Part shown: piece after piece, positions 8,786-20,300 of the stretch | Layout of the letters: each line of letters opens with the position of its first letter | How positions within the stretch are numbered: position 1 is the stretch's first letter | NCBI GenBank assembly: GCA_020633465.1 | Contig: JACKDN010000011.1 | Coordinates: forward strand, 124,001-188,000 | Direction of reading: 5' to 3' | Length of the DNA stretch: 64,000 nt | Source of the DNA: Myxococcales bacterium | GTDB lineage: Bacteria; Myxococcota_A; Bradymonadia; UBA7976; UBA1532 | The notes under the pieces: model-generated | What the model was told of the DNA's origin: nothing | Database searches by the model: none | The model's input: the letters and a program-made list of their open reading frames with translations, nothing else | Translations under genes and position numbers: made by a program

Positions 8786-9843
8786 GGGCGCGGCTGCGAC
8801 GGTGGGCCCTCGTCGCGGCGGTGGTGCTGGGGGTCGCCGGGCTCGTGGCGGCGTCGGGGGTGGTGCCCATCGGGGCCGCCGGGGGCCACTGGGCCGTGAC
8901 GTCATGGCTGCTGAAGTTCGCGATGCGGCGATCGGTGGCGACGCACGCGCTCGCGGTCGGCGCCGCGCCCGACCTGGAGGACGCCGGCCGCGTGCTGCGC
9001 GGCGCGGCGCACTTCGCGGGCGGCTGCGCCTTCTGCCACGGCGCGCCCGGGCGGCCCATGCCGCGGGTGGCCGCGATGATGACGCCGCGCCCGCCCAGCC
9101 TGCCCGAGGTGGTCGCCGAGCTGTCGCCGGCCGAGCTGTTCTACGTCGTCGAGCGGGGCGTGAAGTTCACCGGGATGCCCGCGTGGCGGTCGCCGCATCG
9201 CGCGGACGAGGTGTGGGCGGTCGTGGCGTTCCTGCGAACGCTCCCTTCGCTCGAGCCGGCGGCCTACCGCGCGCAGGTCGAGCCCCCCGAGGACGCCGAC
9301 GCGCCTCCGATCGTCGCCCGGGTGTGCGCCCGGTGCCACGGCGCCGACGGCCAGGGCCGCGGCGGCGCCTTCCCCCGGCTGGCGGGCCAGCGGGAGGCCT
9401 ACCTCGACGCGTCGCTGCGGGCCTACGCCGGCGGCGAGCGACCGAGCGGCATGATGGAGCCCCTCGCGGCGCCGCTGAGCGACGCCGAGCGCCGCGCCGC
9501 CGCCCGCCACTACGCCACGCGGCCGCCGATGCGCGGCGACGCGCACACCGGCTCGACGCTGGGTGCGACACTGGGCGCCCGCGTCGCCCGCGAGGGCGTG
9601 CCCGAGCGCAAGCTGCCCGCCTGCGCCGCGTGCCACGGCCCGGCCGAGCACCCCCACCGCGAAGACTACCCGCGCCTCGCCGGCCAAGCCGCCTGGTACC
9701 TGACCGACCAGCTGCGCCTGTTCCGCCGCGGCCACCGCGGCGGCACCCCCTACGCCGCGCTGATGCAGACCGTCGCCGCCCACGACCTGACCGACGCCGA
9801 GATCGCCGCCGTCGCCGCCCACTACGCCGGCCTGCCGCCCTGA
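8782..9843 (+). CDS. Membrane-anchored triheme cytochrome c
   Basis: A 353-residue protein with an N-terminal signal anchor (LVAAVVLGVAGLVAASGV) and three cytochrome c heme sites: CAFCH (82-86), CARCH (182-186) and CAACH (281-285). The second and third domains resemble c4-type cytochromes (HGADGQGRGGAFPRLAGQ and PRLAGQAAWYLTDQL). It is the last gene of the oxidase operon, joined by ATGA to ctaG, so it is a strong candidate for the electron donor to the caa3 oxidase. The first domain has a GMPAW Met that could be an axial ligand. Confidence 0.88.
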   Translation: MRARLRRWALVAAVVLGVAGLVAASGVVPIGAAGGHWAVTSWLLKFAMRRSVATHALAVGAAPDLEDAGRVLRGAAHFAGGCAFCHGAPGRPMPRVAAMMTPRPPSLPEVVAELSPAELFYVVERGVKFTGMPAWRSPHRADEVWAVVAFLRTLPSLEPAAYRAQVEPPEDADAPPIVARVCARCHGADGQGRGGAFPRLAGQREAYLDASLRAYAGGERPSGMMEPLAAPLSDAERRAAARHYATRPPMRGDAHTGSTLGATLGARVAREGVPERKLPACAACHGPAEHPHREDYPRLAGQAAWYLTDQLRLFRRGHRGGTPYAALMQTVAAHDLTDAEIAAVAAHYAGLPP

Positions 9844-9856
9844 CCCCTCGGGCATC

Positions 9857-9906
9857 CGGGGTCGTGCCACACTTTCGAACGAACCGGCTCACTTCTTTCG
9901 TTTTTT
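9857..9906 (+). repeat. Dispersed intergenic repeat, copy C
   Basis: Reads GGGGTCGTGCCACAC, TTTCGAACGAA, CTCACTTCTTTCG and then a run of six T. It begins a few bases after the stop of the triheme cytochrome gene and is followed 89 bp later by copy D, so C and D are a tandem pair. Confidence 0.8.
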
Positions 9907-9930
9907 GGTCCGTCGACCGCCGGGAATCGT

Positions 9931-9949
9931 CCCGGGGGTCGCCCCCGGG
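9931..9949. terminator. Perfect hairpin between convergent genes
   Basis: CCCGGGGG and CCCCCGGG form an 8-bp perfect stem with a TCG loop, between the oxidase operon and the convergent transposase gene. There is no T-tract directly after it, so intrinsic termination is uncertain; it may instead be the hairpin part of repeat copy D. Confidence 0.4.
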
Positions 9950-9996
9950 GTCGTGCCAAACTTTCGAACGAACCGGCTCACTTCTTTCGTTTTTCC
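9946..9996 (+). repeat. Dispersed intergenic repeat, copy D (left flank of transposase)
   Basis: Nearly identical to copy C: GGGGTCGTGCCAAAC, TTTCGAACGAA, CTCACTTCTTTCG, then TTTTT. Its inner part is also the 3' end of the transposase gene: on the minus strand it encodes the last residues (EKRKK) and the stop codon. Confidence 0.8.
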
Positions 9997-11261
9997 ACCA
10001 GCCCGCGCAGCCTGGCCAGCCCCTCGGCGTCCTCGGCCCCGCGCGCCGACGCGACGGCCAGCCCCGATCGGGACAGGCTCAGGTGTGCCGCCACGTCCTT
10101 CGGCGCGAACCCGTGATCGGCCACCGCCGCGTACGCCACCAGCGCTCGGGCGCGCGCCACGGGCCGCGGGCCGCCGCGGTTCGTCAGCGCCGCCGGCGGC
10201 ACGTCGAGCGCGCGGGCCGCGAACCGCGTCAGCGCGGGCAACGTCACCGGCTTGCGTGGATCGGCGGGCGGCTTCGACGTCGGCGCGGGAAGATCGTCCA
10301 GCGTCCGGACGCCGTACGCCTTCGCGATCTCGGCGCCGGCCAGCGCGGCCTTCGCGACCGCCACCGGCGTGACCCCGACCACCGGCGCCACCGACGCGGC
10401 CGTCGCGCCCAGCTTCTCGAGCGCCAGCCACGACACCAGCGCGCGCGTCCGCGACGCCGGCCGACGACGACGCCCGCCGTGCACCTCGTCGGCGTCCGCG
10501 CCGGTCAGCTCGACGCACGCGGCCACCAGACGCTCCACCGTCCAGCCGTCGGCCTGCAGCCGCGCGCGCTCGCGATCCGTGTCGTCGGCCTTCTTCAACA
10601 CGTCGGCCACGAAGGCCGGCGCGCCCAGCACACGACGGTCGGAGGGCGCCGCGTCGGGCGGCGGCCGCTTCCCCTCGAGGCGCGCGACGAGATCGGGCGC
10701 GCAGCCGTTGGCCACGCCGTCGGCCATCCAGCGCTCCAGGGCCTGCCGCGCCGCGCCCACCGTCGCGCCGAAGTGGCCCAGCACGGTGTCGACGTCGACC
10801 AGCCGAGGTGCGGCGTGCCCCATCAGCGCCGCGTGCCCCGTCCACGGGTGATCGTCCAGGTCGTCGGCGGCCACCAACCCCGCCTTCACCGGGTTGAGGT
10901 GTACGTAGCGCACGAGCTCGGCGAGGTAGGCGTCCGAGTCGACCACCAGCGACTTGTAGCGCCCGTCCAGCACGCCGCTGCGCACCCGCCGGCGCCGCTT
11001 CACGTAGCTGGCCAGCCACGTGTTGATGCGCTGCATCACCTTCGCCAGCGGCGTCGCGCCCCGCAGCAGCACCAGGTGCACGTGGTTGGGCATCACCGCC
11101 CACGCGTAGCAGACCGCGCCGCCCCACTCGAGCACCTCACCCACGCGCTCGACGTAAGCGGCGCGGTCCTCGTCCGAGTGAAACAGCGTCCCCCGCCGCC
11201 AGCCCCGCACCATCACGTGGTGCACCGCACCCGCCACATCGACTCGAGGTTTGCGTGCCAT
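9978..11261 (-). CDS. Y1-family transposase, REP-associated (RAYT) type, with C-terminal DnaA/HTH-like domain
   Basis: A 427-residue protein. Residues about 1-180 are a Transposase_17 (IS200-like Y1, HUH) domain: GAVHHVMVRGWRRG near the start, the metal-binding HVH in AVMPNHVHLVLL, and the candidate catalytic Tyr in LVRYVHLNPVKAGLV. Single-domain nickases of this type cut hairpin-containing repeat DNA. The C-terminal part (about 270-420) has basic helix-turn-helix-like segments reminiscent of the DnaA DNA-binding domain, as in many RAYT-like proteins. It is flanked by inverted copies of a dispersed repeat (D on the left, E on the right). The stop codon lies within the left repeat. No second transposase gene or target duplication is seen. 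Confidence 0.88.
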   Translation of the reverse strand: MARKPRVDVAGAVHHVMVRGWRRGTLFHSDEDRAAYVERVGEVLEWGGAVCYAWAVMPNHVHLVLLRGATPLAKVMQRINTWLASYVKRRRRVRSGVLDGRYKSLVVDSDAYLAELVRYVHLNPVKAGLVAADDLDDHPWTGHAALMGHAAPRLVDVDTVLGHFGATVGAARQALERWMADGVANGCAPDLVARLEGKRPPPDAAPSDRRVLGAPAFVADVLKKADDTDRERARLQADGWTVERLVAACVELTGADADEVHGGRRRRPASRTRALVSWLALEKLGATAASVAPVVGVTPVAVAKAALAGAEIAKAYGVRTLDDLPAPTSKPPADPRKPVTLPALTRFAARALDVPPAALTNRGGPRPVARARALVAYAAVADHGFAPKDVAAHLSLSRSGLAVASARGAEDAEGLARLRGLVEKRKK

Positions 11262-11300
11262 GGGGCGAGCCTGCGTCAGCGCAGGTGGCGGGGCAAGGCG

Positions 11301-11358
11301 AAAAGTGGGCGCCGGTGAAAGAAAGTTCGTTAGTTTGGCACGACCCCGGGGGTCGTCT
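11301..11358 (-). repeat. Dispersed intergenic repeat, copy E (right flank of transposase, inverted)
   Basis: Read on the minus strand it gives CGGGGTCGTGCCAAACTAAC, GAACTTTCTTTCAC and later CCCACTTTTCG, a diverged copy of the element in opposite orientation to copies A-D. It lies between the start of the transposase gene and the stop of the giant RHS gene. Confidence 0.7.
11340..11356. terminator. Perfect hairpin directly after the RHS gene stop
   Basis: ACGACCCC and GGGGTCGT form an 8-bp perfect stem around one base, starting at the base after the TAG stop of the giant gene. It overlaps repeat copy E. No T-tract follows, so a termination role is only possible. Confidence 0.4.
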
Positions 11359-14300
11359 ACTGCGGCGCGAGCTGGGTCACGTAGTCGATGAAGCTGGCGA
11401 CGCCGCTGGCGAAGCCGCCGGCGGACTTCTCGATCTTCATCTCTTCCTTGCACTGCTTCTTGTTGCCCGGCTTGGCGGGCGTGCAGAAGCCCTCGGGCAG
11501 GTCGACGGGCGACTTCAGCGTGATCTTGATGCCCACCCGGAACTTCGCGCCGTTCACGTAGGAGGCTTGGAAGCCGCTCTTGTCCTTCGTCTTCAGGCCG
11601 CCGAGCGCGTTCTTGATCTCGTCCATCTTCGACTGGGTGCGTTCGATGGCGACGCCCCAGTTCGCGTTGACGTCCTGACCGTTGTTGGCCAGGTCGAGGA
11701 TGTTGGCGAGGAACACCAGCGGCGCGGTGCTGAAGCCGTGGAAGAAGCCGATGAGCGATCCGATCATGTCGTAGTAGTTGGGCGCGTCGGCGCTGGCGTT
11801 CAGGCCGAAGATCTGGCCCACCTTCCAGCCATAGCTGATCAGCGCGACGCGGCCGTCGGGATCGCGGCCGGTGTAGGGATCGTTGCGCGCGAACAGGTAC
11901 GGGTTCAGCGACAGCGGCGCCATGCGCGTGCCCCGCTCGGGGTCGCGCTGCAGGAAGCGGCCGACGGTGGGGTCGTAGGCGCGCGCGCGGAAGTGGTACA
12001 GGCCGGTCTCGGCGTCGTAGGGGCGCGTCGCGAACCGATGGGGCTCGTCGACGGGGCCCTCGGCGTCGAGCACCGTGCCGAAGTCGTCGTAGGTGAAGCG
12101 CGACACGACGTCGCCGTCGGCGTCGACCAGCGCCACCACCGCGCCGCGGCTGTCCGTCACGTAGCCATAGGTCTCACCGTCACGCCGCACGGTGAGCATG
12201 CGGTCGACGTCGCCGCCGTGCAGGTAGCGCGCGCGCACGGCGCCTTGATCGTCGAGCTCGATCGCCCGGTGGTCGGCGTCCTGCACCAGCCACGTGGTGA
12301 CGCCGTCGACGGTGCGCGCGATACGCTCCCCGCGCGCGTCGTAGGCATAGCTGGCCGTGCGTGTCGGCTGCCCGGCGCCGGCCGGCGTGAAGCTCCACCC
12401 GATCAGCCGGTTGGCCCCGTCGTAAGTGTACGCGTCGACGTCGCCGCTGGCGGTGTGCGTCCGCCGGGTCCGGTTGCCCAGCGCGTCGTAGGCGTAGGTG
12501 TACCGCCCGTCGTCCAGCAGCCGGTCGTTGGCGTCGTAGGCGTAGTCGTAGGCCACCCCGTCGATGATCTCGCGCGTCCGGTTGCCCACCGCGTCGTAGG
12601 CATAGCTCAGCGCGCGCACGGTGGCGCCGTCGCCGTCGACGGTCAGCGACTCGACCAGCTGCCCCCGCGCGTCCCAGGTGAGCGTCGTGACCGTACCGTC
12701 GGCCCGGTCGATGCGCGTCGGGCGCCCCTCGTCGTCCAGCGACAGCGTCTCGCCCGCGATGATCGCGCCCTGCGGATCCCGCGCCTCGTAGCCGGTCGGC
12801 CGCTGCGCCAGGTCGTAGGTGTAGGTCACCACCGTGCCGCCGGGCAGCGTCAGCTGCGTGATGTTGCCCTGCCCGTCGCGCGCCATCGTCACCGGCGCGC
12901 CCTCGGGATCGGTCACGGCCACCAGCAGGCCGCGGTCGTCGTAGCCATAGGTGCTCATGCCGGTGGCGTCCACGCGCGTGGCCCGCCGTCCGCGCATCCC
13001 GTAGGTGAAGGCCAGCCCGGTCGTGCGCCCGGCGTGCGTCGTCTCGACCTGCACCACCCGCCCGTCCGGGTCGTAGTCCAGCTCGACCACCGCGTCGCCG
13101 TCGCTCAGCGTGATCGGCTGACCCACCGCGTCGTGTCCGATGTCGATGGCCTCGCCGTCGTCGCGCGCCGCCCGCGTCAGCCGGCCCGCCGCGTCGTAGG
13201 TGTAGGTCGTCGTCACGCCGGCCTCGTCGACGCTCTGCAGCAGCCGGTCGACCGGATCGTAGGCCCAGGTCGCCACCTGCCCCAACGGATCGGTCCGCCG
13301 CACCAGCCGCCCCAGCACGTCGTTCTCGTAGACCGTCTCGCGCCCCAGCGCGTCGGTCATGCCCGCCAGATCGCCCTCCTCGTCGTACGCGTAGGTGGTC
13401 GTGTGCCCCTGCTGCGCGACGCTCTCGAGCAGGCCCCGCGGCTCGTAGGTGTATTCGGTGCGATGCCCCAGCCCGTTCACCAGCGCGGTCATCCGCCCGC
13501 TGCCGTCGCGCTCGAAGCGCCACGTCTCGCCGGTCGGCAGCTCGACGCCCACCATCCGTCCGATGGCGTCGTACTGATAGCCCACCCTCGCCCCGCGCGG
13601 CCCCACCGTCGACACCACCCGGCTGGCCGCGTCCAGCGTATAGCTGCGCGTGTAGCCCTCGGGACCGTTCACCTGCGTCACGTTGCCCGCGTCGTCGTAG
13701 TCGAAGGTGTACACGTTGCCCTCGGCGTCGGTCTGCGACACCCGGTCGCCGGCCGCGTCGTAGGCGAACGTGAAACGCTCCCCGTTGCTGTTCTCCACCA
13801 GCGTCGGCCGCCCCGGCCCGTCGTAGGCGAAGCCCACCCGGTTGCCGGCCGGATCGATCATCTCGATCACCTGCCCGAAGTCGTCGTAGTCGACCTGCCA
13901 CTCGCCCCCGTCGGGATCGGTCTGGCGCACCATCAGCCCCCGCCCGTCGTAGGCATAGTCATAGGTGCGCCCGTCGGGCAGCGTCTCGCTCAGCAGGTTG
14001 CCGGCCGGGTCGTAGGTGAAGGTGCCTTCGTTGCCCAGCGCGTCCACCCGGCGGAGCATTCGGCCCGCGTCGTCGTAGACGTAGGTCGTCGTCCCGCCGC
14101 GCCGATCGGTCACCACCTCGGTGTTCGCCTCGAGGTCGTGGTCGTAGCTGATCACCCGATCCAGCGCGTCGATGTCACGCACCTTGCGCCCGTCGGCGTA
14201 CTCGGTGCGCCGCAGCCGGTGTCCGTCGGGACCGATGATGTCGCGCAGGAAGTGATTCGCGTCGTAGCCGTACAGCTGCTCGCCGCCGGCCTGATCGACC

Positions 14301-17300
14301 ACCCGCACCAGATCGCCGCGCGCGTCGTACTGATAGCTGATCACGCCGCCCAGCGGATCGGTCACCCGCGTCACCCGCCCGTCCGCGTCGCGGTCGATGC
14401 GCACCTCGACGCCCGTGGTCGAGCTGATGCGATCCGGCTCGAACGTGATCACGTCCCCGCCGGGGCTGGTGACCGTCAGCAGCCCCTGCTGATCGTGCAC
14501 CCGGTACACGGTGCCGTCGCGCGTCGTCAGCCGATAGCGGCTGATGCTCGCCGCCGGCGTGCGCCCGGTGCTGAAGCACACCACCCCCTGCGGGCTGTTC
14601 ACCGCCAGGCACTCGTCCTCGTTCACCAGCGTCGAGTGCACCCCCGCCGGCGCGTGGTAGCTGATGGTGCCGAAGGGGAAGATCGGCGGGAACGCGTACG
14701 CGATGGCGAACACCTCGCGCCGCCCGTCGGGCAGCACCACCGCCACGTTGCTCTGGATGTCCTCGGTCACCTGCGTCCGCTGCGCCTCGAGCCGCCAGCC
14801 GTGGCCGAAGTCGCCGGGGGAGCGATCCCGGCTGTCGTACGCCCGGTCGATGGTGATCGGGATGCCGCGCAGCGGCACGTTCAGATCGCGCACCCGCGTC
14901 TGGAACTCACCCACGCTCAGCCCCTCGGGCACCACGTAGGCCACCTGGTGGAAGTTGGACGCCCCGTTGACGTCCTCGCCCACCAGCCGCACGAAGACCA
15001 CGCCCGCGGCCAGCGTGGTGGGGTCGATGTCGCCCACCGGCTCGTCGTCCCGCGGCCCCAGCCCCTCGTGCACCGTCGTCCAGGTCGCCGCGTCGGTGCT
15101 CACCTGCAGCAGATAGCGATAGGGGTTGGCGTCCTCGAAGTCGCCGAACACGGTCACCGGATCGATGCCCAGCCGCGTCGTGTCCGCCGGACTGTTGATG
15201 AACACGCGCGGCGGCGTGACATCGGCGGCCACCTGCACGCGCACGAAGTCGCGCGCCTCGCCCACGTTGCCTTCGGCGTCCCGCGCCGTCGCCACCGCCT
15301 CGTACACCCCGCTGCCGCCCGGCGTGTAGGTGAACGTCCCGTCCGGGCCCAGCGCCCGCGCCTGTCCGTCGATGGTGAGCGTCGTCGCCACCACGCCGAT
15401 GTCGTCGGTCGCCGTCACCGTCACCGTCACCGGCGATCCCGGCGCGGCCAGCGGCGGCTGCACGTCGATGCTCACCAGCGGCGGCCCCAGATCCGGGCAC
15501 GCGCCCGACTCGTCGGCCTGCCCGTCGCAGTCGTTGTCGGCGCCGTCGCACTCCTCGCCGCGCGGCGTGCAGCCCGCGATGAGGATCGTGCGATCCACCT
15601 CGCGCGTCGCGCCGTTGAAGTCGGCCGCGCGCAGGCGCAGCGTCCACGCGCCCGGGGGCAGCAGCCGCGCCACGTCGATGATGCCCAGCCGCCCGTTCGA
15701 CACGGGATCGGTCCCCACCGCCAGCGTCCGCTGCTCGGGATCCGCCGGCGGCCCGATGAACAGCCACCACCGCAGCAGGTTGGCGTCGCTGACGGTGCCG
15801 GTCACCCGCGTCGGCGTGTCGATCACCGCCCCCGCGAGCGGCGTCGCCAACGCCACCACGGGCGGCGTCGTGTCGGTGGGATCGGTCACGACCCCCTCGA
15901 CCTCGTCGGTCACCACGTTGCCGCCGAAGTCGATGGCCCGCGCCCGCACCACGAAGGGCCCGGGCGTGAAGCGCGAGAACCGCGCCTGACCGTTGGCGTC
16001 CAGCGGCAGCGGCTGGCCGTCGATCGTCGCGCTGACCTCGATCAGCCCCTGATCGTCGTCGGCCTCGACGATCACCTGGAACTCGGTCTCCGGCGGCGCC
16101 ACCCCCGGGTTCAGCTGCACGATCACCGTCGGCGGCACCGGATCGAAGCACCCCGCCCCGTCGCCCGCGCAGCCGTCGGGGATGCCGTTGCGGTTGCAGT
16201 CCTCTTCGATGCCCGCCGCGATGTCGCACACGTCGGGCACGCCGTTGCCGTTGCAGTCGCCCTGATCACCCAGCGCCAGCTCGCAGTCGTCGTTGCGCAG
16301 GTTGCCGTCGCAGTCGGGCCCGTCGGGCGCGGCCTGATCGGCGATGCCGTCGCAGTCGTTGTCCAGCCCGTCGCACAGCTCGGGGCTGGGCGGCAGGTGC
16401 ATCGCGGGGCACACGATCTCACCCTGGCGGCAGAAGGTGATGCCGGCGCCGTTGCACTCGCCCAGCTCACCGCTGCGGCACACGTTGCCGGTGTCGACGG
16501 TCTCTTCGTCGACCGCCCCGTCGCAGTCGTCGTCGTCGCTGTTGCACACCTCGTCGGTCGGCGCCCCGGCGACCGCGTCGCAGCCCAGCGCGCCGCCCTG
16601 GCACACCGTGCGCCCGGTGCGCGTGCACTCGCCCACGCCCACCGCGCACGCGACGCCGGTGCCCGGCGCCTCCTCGTCGACGACGCCGTCGCAGTCGTCG
16701 TCGACGCCGTCGCAGGTCTCGGGCCGGGCGCCCAGCACGGGATCGCAGGGCACGATCTGGCCGTTCTGGCAGCGCGGCGCCTGGTGATCGCAGCGCCCCG
16801 CGCCGCACTGCACCGTGCCCAGCTCCTCGTCGGTGAAGCCGTCGCAGTCGTCGTCGGCGCCGTTGCAGCGCTCGTCGCTGGCGCCCGCCATGGGATCGCA
16901 CACCGTCGGCGCGCCGTCGGTGCACGCGCCCAGCGACCGCCGGCACACGCCCTGGCCGCAGACGATGGTGCCCTGCGCCTCGTCGGTGGTGCCGTCGCAG
17001 TCGTCGTCGAGGCCGTTGCAGGTCTCGCCGCCCGCCGGCCCGGGCGCGACGTTGCACGTCGGCACGCCGCTCGAGCAGATGACCTGCCCCGGCCGCGCGC
17101 AGACGCCGACCCCGCTCTCGCAGGCCTGGCCGACGTCGTTCGGCTGCTCGTCCGTCCGCCCGTCGCAGTCGTCGTCCACCCCGTTGCACGTCTCGTCGCC
17201 CGGCTGACCCACCGCCGCGTCGCACAGGTACTCACCGCCGATGCACGCCGTCACGCCCGCCGCCGTGCAGGCCCCGCGGCCGCCGACGCAGGGCGTGCCC

Positions 17301-20300
17301 ACCGCCTCGGCCACGTCCTCGTCGGTCGTCCCGTCGCAGTCGTCGTCGACGCCGTTGCACACCTCGTCGCGGGCGCCCTCGAGCGGATCGCACTGCCCCG
17401 GCTGCTGGCCGTCGCAGGTCGGGATCACCCGCGCGCACGCGCCCACCCCGCAGGGGATGCCGCCGGCGAAGCCCTCGTCGGTGGTGCCGTCGCAGTCGTC
17501 GTCGACGCCGTTGCACACCTCGTCGCCGCCCGCGCCCGGCTCGACGGGGCACACCCGCGCGCCGTCCTGGCACACGCGCGCGCCCTCGCGCCGGCACGCG
17601 CCCACACCGTTGGCGCAGGCCTGGCCCACGTCGAAGGCCTCTTCGTCGATCGTCCCGTCGCAGTCGTCGTCCACCCCGTTGCAGCGCTCGGCCACCGGGC
17701 TGCCCGCCGCGACGTTGCACACCGGGTTGCCGTTGGTGCAGCGCAGCGCGCCGCCCCGCGCGCAGGCCCCCTCGCCCGCCGTGCACGGCTGGCCCAGCTC
17801 GAGCGGGAACTCGTCGACGAAGCCGTCGCAGTCGTCGTCCTCGCCGTCGCAGCTCTCGGCGGCCTCGGCCCCCTCGCGCGGCTCGCAGCGCGTCGGCGCG
17901 CCGTTCGTGCAGGCCGGCAGCGCCCGCGCGCAGATGCCCCGCCCGCAGTCGATCGTGCCCAGCCCCTCGTCGGTGCTGCCGTCGCAGTCGTCGTCCAGCC
18001 CGTTGCACACCTCGTCGGTGGCCTGGGCGGTCGGCTCGCAGGCGCGCGCCCCGTCGCGGCACACCGGCACCCCGGCCGCGCACACGCCGGGCGTCCCGGT
18101 GTCGCAGGTGTCGGGCGGCCCCGCCGCCTCGTCGGTGCTGCCGTCGCAGTCATCGTCGACGCCGTTGCAGGTCTCGCCGCCGGCCGCCCCGGGCTGCGCG
18201 TCGCAGGTGACCGTCCCGTCGCCCCCGCACACCCGCACGCCCTGCGCCGCGCAGGCGCCCTCGCCCGCCGTGCACGGCGCGCCCAGGTCGAAGCCCTCGT
18301 CGACCGTCCCGTCGCAGTCGTCGTCCGCGCCGTTGCAGGTCTCGAAGCGCGGCAGGCCCGCCCGCGCGTCGCACAGCACCGCGCCGCCGAGGCAGGTGGC
18401 CGTGCCCTCGCGCCGGCACGCGCCGACGCCCACCGCGCAGGGCCCGCCGGCCCCCTCGGCCTCTTCGTCCACCCGCCCGTCGCAGTCGTCGTCCTCGTTG
18501 TCGCAGACCTCGGGCGTGGCCCCCTCGAAGGGCGCGCAGCCCACCGGCCCGCCGTCGCTGCACTGCGCCAACGTCCGCCGGCACACGCCGCGCCCGCACA
18601 CGAACGTGCCCAGCTCTTCGTCGCTGGATCCGTCGCAGTCGTCGTCGCGCCCGTTGCACAGCTCGTCCTGCGGCTCGAAGGCCCGCGCGTCGCACACCGG
18701 CGCGCCCTGCCGGCACACGATGCGACCGTCCTGGCGGCACCCGCCGATGCCCTCGCCGCAGGGCTGGCCCACGTCCACCGGCGCCTCGTCCTGGCGCCCG
18801 TCGCAGTCGTCGTCCAGCCCGTTGCACAGCTCGTCGCCGGGCGCCCCGGGCACCGCCCCGCACTGGATGCGCCCCTCGGCGCACACCGTCAGCCCCTCGG
18901 CGCGGCAGGGCCCGACGCCGCGCGCGCAGGCCTCGCCCACGCCCGGCGTCTGCTCGTCCACCGTCCCGTCGCAGTCGTCGTCCAGCCCGTTGCACACCTC
19001 GTTGGCCGCGCCCTGCAGCGGATCGCAGGGCTCGGGCTGCCCGCCGTCGCAGGCGGGCACCGCGTGCCGGCACACGCCGAGCCCGCAGGTCACGCTGGCG
19101 AAGCCCTCGTCGAGCTGCCCGTCGCAGTCGTCGTCCTCGCCGTTGCACACCTCGTCGCCGGGCGGCGCCGCCTCGGCCGGGCAGGCCCGCTCGCCGTCCA
19201 CGCACACCGGCTGCGCGAACACGCGGCACCCGCCCTCGCCGGCGAAGCACCGCTCCTGCGCGCCGATGCTGTCCTCGTCCACCCGCCCGTCGCAGTCGTC
19301 GTCCTCGCCGTCGCAGGCCTCGTTGCTCGGCTGCCCGGCCACCGCGTCGCACACCCGCGCCCCGTCGACGCACCGCGCGGTGCCGGCCCGCGCGCAGGCC
19401 CCGACGCCCACGCCGCAGCTCTGCCCGTCGATCGTCGTGTCCTCGTCGGTGCGCCCGTCGCAGTCGTCGTCGACGCCGTTGCACAGCTCGTCGGGCAGCG
19501 CGCCGACCAGCGGATCGCACTCGACCTCTTCCCCGTCGAGGCACGCCGGCAGCACCCGCCGGCAGGGCCCCAGGCCGCACGCCTGCTGCCCCTGCGCCTC
19601 GTCGATGCGCCCGTCGCAGTCCTCGTCGACGCCGTCGCAGGTCTCGCGATCGCCCTGCTCGGTCTGCTGACACACCGGCGCCCCGTTCACGCACACCCGC
19701 TGGCCCGCGGCGCACACGCCGGGCCGCCCGGTGTTGCAGGGCCCCAGCACGCCCAGCCCCTCGTCGCTGCGCCCGTCGCAGTCGTCGTCCAGCCCGTTGC
19801 ACGTCTCGACTCCCGGCGCGGGCGGCGCCACGTTGCACACCGTGCCGCCCTCGGGCGCGCATACCCGCACGCCCAGCGTCTCGCACACGCCGACGCCCAC
19901 CCGGCAGGGCACGCCCACCATCTGGCCTTCGTCGACGAAACCGTCGCAGTCGTCGTCCTCGCCGTTGCACGCCTCGATGGTCGACTGGCCGGGCACCGCG
20001 TCGCAGGTGGTGCGCCGCACGCCGGCGCACACCTTCACGCCTTGCCGCACGCACGCGCCCTCGCCGGCCGCGCACGCCACCCCCACGTCGAAGCCCTCGT
20101 CGGTGCGGCCATCGCAGTCGTCGTCGGCGCCGTTGCACAGCTCGTCGATCGGCTCGCCGGCGTCGAAGGCGCACTCGACCTCGTTCTCGGCGTTGCAGGC
20201 CAGCGTGCCGCCCGCGCGGCAGGCGCCGACGCCGCCGGTGCAGAAGGTGCCCACCGGGAAGGCCTCGTCGCTGCGCCCGTCGCAGTCGTTGTCGAGGCCG

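Noticed and set aside
9978..11261. Considered as a complete IS200/IS605 insertion sequence
   Set aside because: There is no TnpB gene, only one copy, and the ends match a repeat dispersed in the genome rather than IS200-type ends, so a REP-associated type fits better.
11354..11360. GTAG tetranucleotide before the hairpin of repeat copy E, as in REP elements
   Set aside because: It is formed by the last codon and TAG stop of the RHS gene and is absent from copies B, C and D, so it is not evidence for the classical REP consensus.
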